DNA from: an uncultured Rhodocyclaceae bacterium
Lineage (GTDB): Bacteria > Pseudomonadota > Gammaproteobacteria > Burkholderiales > Rhodocyclaceae
DNA length: 5,436 nt
Assembly: GCA_937892345.1 (NCBI GenBank)
Contig: CALAGF010000168.1
Span: 1-5,436 of the forward strand
Reading direction: 5' to 3'
In this document: piece after piece, positions 1 through 4,376 of the stretch
Numbering within the stretch: position 1 is the stretch's first letter
How the letters are laid out: the number at the start of each line of letters is the position of its first letter
Notes under the pieces: generated by a model
Database searches by the model: none
What the model saw: the letters and a program-made list of their open reading frames with translations, nothing else
Told to the model about the DNA's origin: nothing
Made by a program: the position numbers and the translations under genes

Positions 1-97
1 ATCGTTGCTCCTTTCGTACCGTATCAGTGTAAATCGTATCAATACAGATATGATATACAATACAGATACGATATGCAAGCGGCTTTCGTAACGTACC
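1..97 (-). promoter_or_regulatory. Promoter, operator-like repeat cluster and RBS of a leftward gene starting off the left edge
   Basis: Read on the minus strand, the left end finishes in AAGGAG (about positions 8-13) followed by CAACGAT. This is a strong Shine-Dalgarno at the right distance for a start codon just outside the window. A promoter fits upstream: -35 TTGCAT at 73-78, a 17-base spacer, and -10 TATCAT at 50-55 (five of six consensus bases). The promoter is buried in repeats. An 18-base tandem repeat lies at 41-58 and 59-76 with two mismatches. A looser 15-base repeat lies at 20-34 and 35-49. The inverted pair ATCGTATC (33-40) and GATACGAT (65-72) is perfect, and CTTTCGTA occurs at 11-18 and 83-90. 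This arrangement suggests an autoregulated gene whose repressor covers the promoter. A KfrA-like backbone regulator is possible but is a guess, since the coding region is not visible. Confidence 0.6.
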
Positions 98-243
98 GCC
101 GCGCCAGATCGGCGGCACCTTGCGCCCGGTCGGGCGCTGGCTACTCGCGTCAATGACGCTTTCGGGGCTACTTGCTCCGCGCCCTGCGGGCTTGGGCAAA
201 GGGCGCTGCCCTCTGCACGCCCGCTCTCGCCCGCGAGGCGTCG

Positions 244-695
244 GGGAGCAGGGGTTAAAAGCCCTCCCCTGCTCCCTCTCCGTGAGGCTCTGGCCGCTGC
301 TGCCGCGTCAAGGGTTCGCCCCGTCTGGCCCGAGTCCTCGCCCGTGCCGGGCTGCGGGCCGCACCAGCCAGCCGTGGCCGCGTTGCGCCCTTGACCCGTC
401 ATCCGCTCATTCAGCGGCGCAGAAACGGGCCTACAGCGCGTTTTCCGGTCTTGGGGTGGGGTTGGGTATGTCAGACCCCTAAAACGGCCCCTACGGGCCG
501 CTGTGGCGCTTCCTGATCGTTTTTCGAGTGGAAAGGGGGTCAAGGGTCGCAGGGGCGGCTGGCGCGGCCCGCAGCGAAGCGAGGACACGGGCCGCCCCGG
601 AGAGGGCCGCCGGCCCGGCCCTTGACGCCCTTGGAACGACCCCACGCTCCCCGAGTGGGGCAGGGGTTTAGGCCGCAGGCCGTCCCCCTGCTCCC
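244..695. repeat. Large imperfect inverted repeat, arms about 150 bases, spacer about 140 bases
   Basis: Several colinear blocks pair in inverted orientation around a centre near 467. GGGAGCAGGGG at 244-254 matches the complement of 685-695. GTCAAGGG at 307-314 pairs with CCCTTGAC at 619-626. The 13 bases at 329-341 match the complement of 579-591 with one mismatch. The 19 bases at 351-369 match the complement of 557-575 with one mismatch. CCCTTGAC at 388-395 pairs with GTCAAGGG at 539-546. The sums of paired coordinates stay within about 920-939, so the arms are colinear with small indels. The outer ends of both arms also fold locally: 244-254 with 266-276 is an 11-bp perfect stem, and 657-666 with 685-694 is nearly perfect. 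The function is unknown. It could be two inverted copies of an older element or a structured replication or transfer site. Confidence 0.65.
481..500 (-). terminator. Possible rho-independent terminator, leftward
   Basis: CGGCCC (485-490) pairs with GGGCCG (495-500) around a four-base loop. On the minus strand the stem is followed directly by TTTT (484-481). It sits in the spacer of the large inverted repeat, in the correct orientation to stop leftward transcripts coming from repA and oriV. The U-tract is short, so this is a moderate call; it could be only a structural hairpin. Confidence 0.4.
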
Positions 696-804
696 GAGGA
701 TCAAACGCGACCGTTTGGCCCCCGGCAGGGCCGCCGGAGGCATACAGCGGTGGATAGGCGACTGCTGCCGGAGTCATGCACCAGGTCGTCGGCCTGCTTC
801 CCTG

Positions 805-825
805 AAAAACCGCTTTTGCGGTCTT
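805..825 (-). terminator. Possible rho-independent terminator downstream of repA/oriV, leftward
   Basis: On the minus strand, ACCGC-AAAA-GCGGT forms a 5-bp stem (809-813 with 818-822), and the run of five T complementing 809-805 begins within the last stem base. It is the first terminator-like structure met by leftward transcription after the repA stop and the origin. The stem is short, so efficiency is uncertain. Confidence 0.4.
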
Positions 826-1047
826 GGTGTGCCAACTGCTGTTTGTCTAGGCTGAGGCGGTGGGGCTGCGGGCGCGGCTTGTCCGCGCTTGGTGAATGGC
901 TGGCCGCTTGCGGCCACATTTTCAGCCGGAGGGGGAGCCGCGAAGCGGGGGAACCCCGCAGGGGTGCCCCGGCCGTAGGCCGCCTGCGGCGGTGGGTTTT
1001 GCGCAGTCGGCTGAGTTTTCCACCGATGGGCGCAGCCCAACTACCAG

Positions 1048-1080
1048 TAAAAATTTATAGGTTAAAAACTTAAAGGCAAA
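1048..1080. other. AT-rich segment, candidate duplex-unwinding element of oriV
   Basis: This 33-base stretch is about 82% A/T, in sharp contrast to the very GC-rich DNA on its left and the G-tract iterons on its right. It abuts the first iteron, the position expected for the melting region of an iteron origin. The function is inferred from composition and place only. Confidence 0.55.
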
Positions 1081-1094
1081 CCGTACCGGTTTAG

Positions 1095-1113
1095 GGGGGG
1101 GCCGATTTATCGA
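1095..1113. repeat. oriV iteron 1
   Basis: This copy reads as six G, then G in place of the usual T, then CCGATTTATCGA. It matches the consensus GGGGGGTCCGATTTATCGA except for that one base. Its core starts 23 bases before that of iteron 2. The core contains the 10-base dyad CGAT-TT-ATCG. Confidence 0.8.
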
Positions 1114-1118
1114 ATCAA

Positions 1119-1136
1119 GGGGGTCCGATTTAACGA
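1119..1136. repeat. oriV iteron 2 (variant)
   Basis: Five G followed by TCCGATTTAACGA. The change T to A in the core breaks the internal CGAT/ATCG dyad kept in the other copies. The core lies 23 bases after iteron 1 and 34 bases before iteron 3. Confidence 0.8.
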
Positions 1137-1151
1137 GGATAACCGTAGGTT

Positions 1152-1170
1152 GGGGGGTCCGATTTATCGA
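1152..1170. repeat. oriV iteron 3 (consensus)
   Basis: A perfect copy of GGGGGGTCCGATTTATCGA. Its core lies 34 bases after that of iteron 2 and 23 bases before that of iteron 4, so iterons 1-2 and 3-4 form two equally spaced pairs. Confidence 0.85.
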
Positions 1171-1174
1171 CCTA

Positions 1175-1192
1175 GGGGGGTCCGATTTATCG
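1175..1192. repeat. oriV iteron 4
   Basis: Six G followed by TCCGATTTATCG. It matches the consensus except that the final A is absent. It runs directly into the near-palindrome at 1192-1213. Confidence 0.85.
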
Positions 1193-1214
1193 TGGACAAG
1201 TGTCACTTTCCACA
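1192..1214. promoter_or_regulatory. Near-palindrome with two inverted DnaA-box-like sites
   Basis: GTGGA (1192-1196) and AAGTG (1198-1202) are mirrored by CACTT (1204-1208) and TCCAC (1209-1213), with one unpaired C at 1197. Each arm includes a degenerate DnaA box: the complement of 1191-1199 reads TTGTCCACG, and 1206-1214 reads CTTTCCACA, each seven of nine against TTATCCACA. It lies between iterons 4 and 5. A host DnaA or RepA dimer site is plausible. A third weak box, TTTTCCACC, lies at 1016-1024. Confidence 0.4.
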
Positions 1215-1259
1215 GGGTTCCCCACTGGCTGGAGGCGGGTCGATGCCACTCGGGTAAGA

Positions 1260-1277
1260 GGGGGTCCGATTTATCGG
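1260..1277. repeat. oriV iteron 5, isolated, next to the repA stop
   Basis: Five G followed by TCCGATTTATCG, ending about six bases from the repA stop codon. Its core lies 84 bases from that of iteron 4, about eight helical turns, so it is set apart from the main cluster but probably on the same helix face. Confidence 0.8.
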
Positions 1278-1282
1278 AGCGG

Positions 1283-2659
1283 CTAGGATGACCTCGGAAG
1301 GATCGGTGGCGGTGAACCGAGCAACAGCAACCCGCCCGTTACGGGCTTCACCTTGGCCTGCGGATAGACGGCCAGCACCTTCTTGAGCGCTGGCAGGAAC
1401 TTCTTCTTGAAGTCCTTATCCGGGTCCTTGCCTGCATACTCCTGCCCGAACTGCTCGCGTAGCGATTTCCAGTGCAACGTCACGCCCCTTCCCTCGATGC
1501 GGTAGAGACGATGGGCCAACCAGCAATACACGTCGAGCGCCAGAGCCGAGCCTTTGAGGGCCATCAGCGCCCGGTTGTCGAGCGGTACGGCGCTGTCCAT
1601 CAGCGACCAGAAGTAATGCTCGGAGAGTGTCATTACGCCCGGCCACAGCGACCGCTGTCCATTGCTGTTGTTCGACACCCATGCGTCGAACTGCTCGATG
1701 GGCTGCCCGTTAAAGGTGCGGCCTTTGAAGCCCAGCTGTAGGCGGCAGGCAGCCAAGGCGTGCATCTGCTTGCGCAAGGTCGCATAGCGCGCGCCTTGGT
1801 CATCCATGCCCATCAGGCGCAGAAAGTCGGCGGCACTGTCGCCAATGGGGATTTCGCGGGTGCTGTACCGTTTGGCGTAGGTCGATACCCATGCCAGAGC
1901 AAGACGCGGAATGACACCGTAAGGGATCGGTTGCAAAACCGGCCCCTTCCCTTCATCAAGGTAGCCCGCCTGCACATTCAGCCAAGCGGCCCCGGACTGA
2001 CGCAAGAACCGCTCGCCATCGACCTTGGCGCGTGGCAAGCCGACCTGGCACAGCACGGCATGGGTGAATGCCATGTCTTCGCCGCTGGGTGGGGTCGTGG
2101 CGATCTCGGCCGCTGCGTCCAGCAGCTTGCCTTGCCGGGCGGTGAGAATCAGGCCTTCGCCCTTACCACGCGCAAGGTTGCGGGTGGCGCTGCCCTTGTT
2201 TTGCTTGGCGTCCGCCCCCCCCTTGTCAGAGCCCTGCCGCTCTTGCAAAAGCGCCTTGAGATGCTTTCCCGCGTCGTTGATGTCGGTGTCGATCTCGGCC
2301 AATTTGGCCTGCAATCGTTGGGCTGCCTCGCCGTCAGCCTCGGCAGCCTTATGGGCCAGCTCCTGCCGCCACTCACGCAGGTGCCGTAGCAGCTTTTCCG
2401 TGTCGATCTCGGCGTTCGCGGCTTCCCAAGCCTCTTGCGCGGCAAGATCATCGCCCAGAAGACCAGACAGCTTTGTGGGATCGAACGTGGCCTTGTCCGC
2501 CTGCCCCGCCCTGCTGGCTGGCGATAGCGCCGCGATCTTCGCCCTAACCTCTGCAACCTGTGGGCTGTTCATGCCGTGTGCGACCGCAACGCGGGCCAAT
2601 TCGCGGTTCAGCTCAACAAGCTGCGCGGCGTTGTCTTGGAGTTGTTTTCGCGTCGGCAT
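1283..2659 (-). CDS. repA: Plasmid replication initiator protein RepA (RepA_C family)
   Basis: 458 residues. The C-terminal part, about residues 245-455, carries hallmarks of the RepA_C plasmid initiator family known from IncW-type replicons: PYGVIPRLALAW (246-257), the segment around RLMGM (281-285), MTLSEHYFW (343-351), VPLDNRALMALK (358-369), ALDVYCWLAHRLY (374-386), the DFKKKFLPALKKV stretch (416-428), and a closing SPPP. It should bind the adjacent iterons and open oriV. About residues 1-160 are charged, Ala/Glu/Lys-rich and predicted coiled coil, ending in a basic Gly/Lys/Asn linker. IncW RepA is, as I recall, a little over 320 residues, so this is an extension. The start is supported by AAGGGG five bases upstream of the ATG. 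The gene follows the RHH gene by 43 bases and may share its transcript. Confidence 0.9.
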   Translation of the reverse strand: MPTRKQLQDNAAQLVELNRELARVAVAHGMNSPQVAEVRAKIAALSPASRAGQADKATFDPTKLSGLLGDDLAAQEAWEAANAEIDTEKLLRHLREWRQELAHKAAEADGEAAQRLQAKLAEIDTDINDAGKHLKALLQERQGSDKGGADAKQNKGSATRNLARGKGEGLILTARQGKLLDAAAEIATTPPSGEDMAFTHAVLCQVGLPRAKVDGERFLRQSGAAWLNVQAGYLDEGKGPVLQPIPYGVIPRLALAWVSTYAKRYSTREIPIGDSAADFLRLMGMDDQGARYATLRKQMHALAACRLQLGFKGRTFNGQPIEQFDAWVSNNSNGQRSLWPGVMTLSEHYFWSLMDSAVPLDNRALMALKGSALALDVYCWLAHRLYRIEGRGVTLHWKSLREQFGQEYAGKDPDKDFKKKFLPALKKVLAVYPQAKVKPVTGGLLLLGSPPPILPRSS

Positions 2660-2702
2660 TACGCCCCCTTAAACATCTATTGGATATTAGTTGAATATCC
2701 TT
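2660..2702 (-). promoter_or_regulatory. Intergenic operator-like inverted repeat and RBS upstream of repA
   Basis: The 43 bases between the RHH gene and repA are AT-rich. They hold a perfect 7-bp inverted repeat, GGATATT (2682-2688) and AATATCC (2694-2700), with a five-base loop. The repA ribosome site AAGGGG is at 2665-2670 on the minus strand. The stretch on the minus strand from 2693 to 2668 resembles the parA upstream stretch from 3707 to 3682, identical at about 17 of 26 positions and sharing ATCCAAT. This suggests one regulator, possibly the RHH protein, acts at both places. No clear -35/-10 pair stands out. Confidence 0.5.
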
Positions 2703-2972
2703 TCACGCTTTAAAGATATCGCCTTCCAAGGCGCGGAAAATCGCCATGTTGATGATGGCCGCCCTCCCCTGCCCGGTTCGCTCCGCCACCTCATCCACCC
2801 GGCGCAGCAGGTCGGGCGCGATGGTCAGGGAGATTTGGCGCTTGTTGCCCTTTTTTACGCCCCGGTCGTACTCACCTGCCGCTGCGGTCGCGGATGCCGC
2901 GCCGGCGTCTGGGGCACCCGAAACGAAATCCTCGACCGTTTGAACAGCCTTCGGCTTACGCTTTATAGTCAT
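2703..2972 (-). CDS. Small ribbon-helix-helix DNA-binding protein, probable partition partner of ParA (ParG/ParB-like)
   Basis: 89 residues. The C-terminal half is a ribbon-helix-helix fold: beta strand RQISLTI (45-51), helix 1 PDLLRRVDEVAERTG (53-67), and helix 2 from about GRAAIINMAIFRAL (69-82). The first ~40 residues are Ala/Gly-rich and probably disordered, with a basic start (KRKPK). This layout, with a flexible N-terminal tail before an RHH dimer domain, is that of ParG-type centromere-binding proteins paired with short type Ib ParA proteins. Such proteins bind the partition site, repress their own operon and stimulate ParA ATPase. The gene starts 15 bases after parA, with AGGGG nine bases before the ATG, so the two are cotranscribed. 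A plain CopG-type copy-number or transcription repressor of repA is the main alternative. Confidence 0.8.
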   Translation of the reverse strand: MTIKRKPKAVQTVEDFVSGAPDAGAASATAAAGEYDRGVKKGNKRQISLTIAPDLLRRVDEVAERTGQGRAAIINMAIFRALEGDIFKA

Positions 2973-2987
2973 TTGTCATTACCCCTA

Positions 2988-3647
2988 TCAGGCAATTACT
3001 TGAATATTAAAAACGGTTGAAAACAGCGCATCCAGTTCTGCGCACGCCTTGGCGTCGCGGGGTGCCAGCTCGGCCACGGCCACGCCCGCGCCTCCGGCGT
3101 TCGAGAACGCCTTACGGCGGCGGATCGGCGTCGGCAGGTACTCAAACTGCGGCACGTCGGCCACAGCGGCTGCGGCCTCTGCGTTGTCCGCCGAGTGCTC
3201 GCCGGGGTCGGCCAAGTTGAGCACGGCGAAGGCGCGCAGGCCGTCCCGGACGCTGCGGGCCTCGTCCACCAGCGAGGCCATGTCATCGAGCGCCCACACG
3301 TCGTAGGAGCGCGGGGCGAACGGCACCAGCAACACGTCGGAGAGCACCAGAGCGGCGCGCAGCGCCGTCGAGTCCCTGCCGCCCACGTCGATGATGATGT
3401 CGTCGAACTTGCCGCGCTGCTGCTGGACTTGGCCGCGCAGGGTAGGGCCGTCCGGGTACTGCGCGCAGGCGATGCCCGGCAGCCGCCCGGCTTCGGCACG
3501 CGCCGCCACGGCGGCTGTGGCCGTACCTTGTCGGTCGCCGTCGATCAGCCACACGTCGCGCCCGCTCATGGCGCGGGCGATGGCGAGCTGCACGGCCAGC
3601 GTGGTCTTGCCCACGCCGCCCTTGGTGTTGCCTATGGTCAGAATCAT
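2988..3647 (-). CDS. parA: ParA family partition ATPase (short, type Ib-like)
   Basis: 219 residues, the size of short ParA proteins that lack an N-terminal HTH domain. The deviant Walker A box KGGVGKTT is at residues 9-16, close to the N-terminus as in type Ib. The next conserved loop is IDGDRQGTAT (35-44). Walker B is IIIDVGGRD (84-92), with the acidic residue at D87. The C-terminal part has the family pattern IRRRKAF (175-181) followed by Gly-rich VAELAP. The protein should bind DNA non-specifically with ATP and move plasmid copies together with the RHH protein encoded next. The start is supported by GGAG six bases upstream of the ATG. The 3' end encodes FNIQVIA through an AT-rich sequence that carries a repeat also found upstream of the gene. 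No long ParB is visible. Confidence 0.92.
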   Translation of the reverse strand: MILTIGNTKGGVGKTTLAVQLAIARAMSGRDVWLIDGDRQGTATAAVAARAEAGRLPGIACAQYPDGPTLRGQVQQQRGKFDDIIIDVGGRDSTALRAALVLSDVLLVPFAPRSYDVWALDDMASLVDEARSVRDGLRAFAVLNLADPGEHSADNAEAAAAVADVPQFEYLPTPIRRRKAFSNAGGAGVAVAELAPRDAKACAELDALFSTVFNIQVIA

Positions 3648-3715
3648 TTAGCGCTCCGTCATGTGGCTTGCTTGGACTGCATTTTAATATTCATTGGATT
3701 TATATTGCAAGTTCT
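3648..3715 (-). promoter_or_regulatory. parA upstream region: AT-rich promoter/operator candidate and RBS
   Basis: This AT-rich island separates the terminator of the restriction unit from parA. The ribosome site GGAG lies at 3654-3657. A weak promoter can be read on the minus strand as TTGCAA (3710-3705), with TATTAA or TTAAAA 15-17 bases downstream. The stretch contains TGAATATTAAAA (minus, 3693-3682), repeated perfectly in inverted orientation at 3001-3012 within the end of parA. It also contains AATAT/ATATT arms at 11 bases' separation. It is a reasonable location for the par operon promoter and for the centromere or operator bound by the RHH protein. Confidence 0.45.
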
Positions 3716-3724
3716 TGGCGCATG

Positions 3725-3748
3725 AAAAACCCCGCACGCGGCGGGGTT
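3725..3748 (-). terminator. Rho-independent terminator of the restriction-glycosylase unit
   Basis: On the minus strand AACCCCGC (3748-3741) pairs with GCGGGGTT (3735-3728) around a five-base loop and runs into TTTTT (3729-3725). It begins about 16 bases after the glycosylase stop codon and ahead of the parA promoter region, so it insulates the par-rep operon from the restriction module. Confidence 0.85.
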
Positions 3749-3764
3749 CGGTGGCAGGGGATGG

Positions 3765-4370
3765 TCAAGCGTCCAAGTGCCGCCAGAGATACCACGACGC
3801 CACAGAACGAAAGGGCTGCCACGACTGCCCCACGCGCTCTAGCTTCGCATCATCCCCAAACAGCAACCGGGCCGCTCGCTGCAAACCAGCATCCCCCAAA
3901 GACAACACATCCGGCCTGCGAAGGCCGAAGATCAAGAACATTTCCGCTGTCCATTGACCTATGCCGGGAAGATCCACCAGTGCAGCGATAACGTCCGCAT
4001 CTGGCGCTTCCTGCATTGCCTCTAGGTTCAGCCGCCCATCGCTGACACGCTGAGCCAGTTCGAGGATGTAGCGGGCCTTGGCCGATGAAAGCCCGGCAGC
4101 CCGTAGCGCCTCTGGCTGGACTGCCAGAAACTCGGCAGGAGTGAAACCGGGCACGATGGCCTGCACTCGGCGCTCTATCGTGTCGGCGGCCTTGGCTGAT
4201 AGCTGCTGACTGATGATCGAATTGGCCAACGTCTGAAATGGCCGAAACTCACGATCGGCAAGAGGGCAGGAGCCATGCTCGACAATCAGCCGGGCCATGA
4301 CTCTGCACGACTGGCGCAAGTGCCGCTCCGCGTCCTGAGTGGCCCAGTTTGACATTCGCGCCTGCCTCAT
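3765..4370 (-). CDS. HhH-GPD DNA glycosylase, DNA-3-methyladenine glycosylase 2 (AlkA/MAG) type
   Basis: 201 residues from the first ATG. The second ATG at 4355 (196 residues, MSNWATQ) is the better start, because GAGG lies nine bases before it while the first has no clear ribosome site. Conserved segments are SIISQQLSAKAADTI (51-65), the helix-hairpin-helix LPGIGQWTAEMF (134-145), and DVLSLGDAGLQRA (154-166), whose D160 is the expected catalytic aspartate. There is no C-terminal Cys cluster, so it is not an Nth/MutY/Mig enzyme with a 4Fe-4S centre. The family cleaves the glycosidic bond of alkylated purines and, in some members, 3-methylcytosine or deaminated bases. The gene follows the restriction endonuclease by six bases and shares its terminator, so the two are an operon. 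This suggests repair linked to DNA modification rather than general alkylation defence. Confidence 0.87.
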   Translation of the reverse strand: MRQARMSNWATQDAERHLRQSCRVMARLIVEHGSCPLADREFRPFQTLANSIISQQLSAKAADTIERRVQAIVPGFTPAEFLAVQPEALRAAGLSSAKARYILELAQRVSDGRLNLEAMQEAPDADVIAALVDLPGIGQWTAEMFLIFGLRRPDVLSLGDAGLQRAARLLFGDDAKLERVGQSWQPFRSVASWYLWRHLDA

Positions 4371-4376
4371 GCGGAA

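Larger units (their letters stand above)
98..1040. other. Non-coding GC-rich region dense in hairpins
   Basis: I see no credible gene here. Open frames exist on both strands, but they encode Pro/Ala/Arg-rich low-complexity peptides, overlap each other in several frames and lack convincing ribosome sites. Instead the region is packed with short perfect stem-loops: 122-137, 179-206, 244-276, 485-500, 640-660, 702-717, 809-822, 872-888, 901-916 and 945-959. It also contains the large imperfect inverted repeat described separately. It lies between oriV and the promoter at the left edge. Such a stretch could hold single-strand initiation sites, a transfer origin or replication-termination structures, but no known site of these types is recognised with confidence. 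Confidence 0.7.
1045..1278. other. oriV: Plasmid replication origin (oriV) with iterons downstream of repA
   Basis: Immediately past the repA stop codon lie five near-identical G-rich repeats, degenerate DnaA-box-like sequences, and a stretch at 1048-1080 with only 6 G/C in 33 bases, a plausible duplex-unwinding element. Iterons plus AT-rich DNA plus an adjacent initiator gene is the standard layout of theta-replicating iteron plasmids. In IncW-type replicons with RepA_C-family initiators the origin lies on the 3' side of repA, as here. RepA would bind the iterons and help open the AT-rich segment. The boundaries are approximate. Confidence 0.8.

Noticed and set aside
452..470. G-rich run that might form a quadruplex
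   Set aside because: Only three runs of three or more G are close together; a standard four-run quadruplex cannot be drawn.
120..482. 120-residue plus-strand open frame
   Set aside because: Low-complexity Pro/Arg/Ala peptide in hairpin-dense DNA, running across the arm of the large inverted repeat; no ribosome site or domain.
843..849. TTGTCTA resembling the nick region of IncW-type (MOBF) transfer origins, downstream of a small hairpin at 809-822
   Set aside because: Only seven bases match from memory, the hairpin spacing does not fit well and no relaxase gene is visible, so an oriT call is not supported.
901..916. Perfect 7-bp hairpin followed by ATTTT on the plus strand, as a terminator
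   Set aside because: No plus-strand gene precedes it and the T-run is separated from the stem, so it is counted only as a hairpin.
774..1040. 88-residue minus-strand open frame, Pro/Ala/Arg-rich
   Set aside because: Overlaps a terminator-like hairpin and several other stem-loops and has no recognisable motif; probably chance in GC-rich DNA.
922..1206. 94-residue minus-strand open frame over oriV
   Set aside because: Its repeated peptide pattern (KSDPPRSI, KSDPLDSI) is just the translated iterons; there is no family resemblance.
1760..2389. Long plus-strand open frame antisense to repA (209 residues), and the similar one at 2025-2672
   Set aside because: These are shadows created by the GC-rich codon bias of repA; the repA frame has clear family motifs and these do not.
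3195..3725. 176-residue plus-strand open frame antisense to parA
   Set aside because: Antisense shadow of parA, rich in His/Ala/Arg with no domain; the parA Walker motifs prove the other strand.
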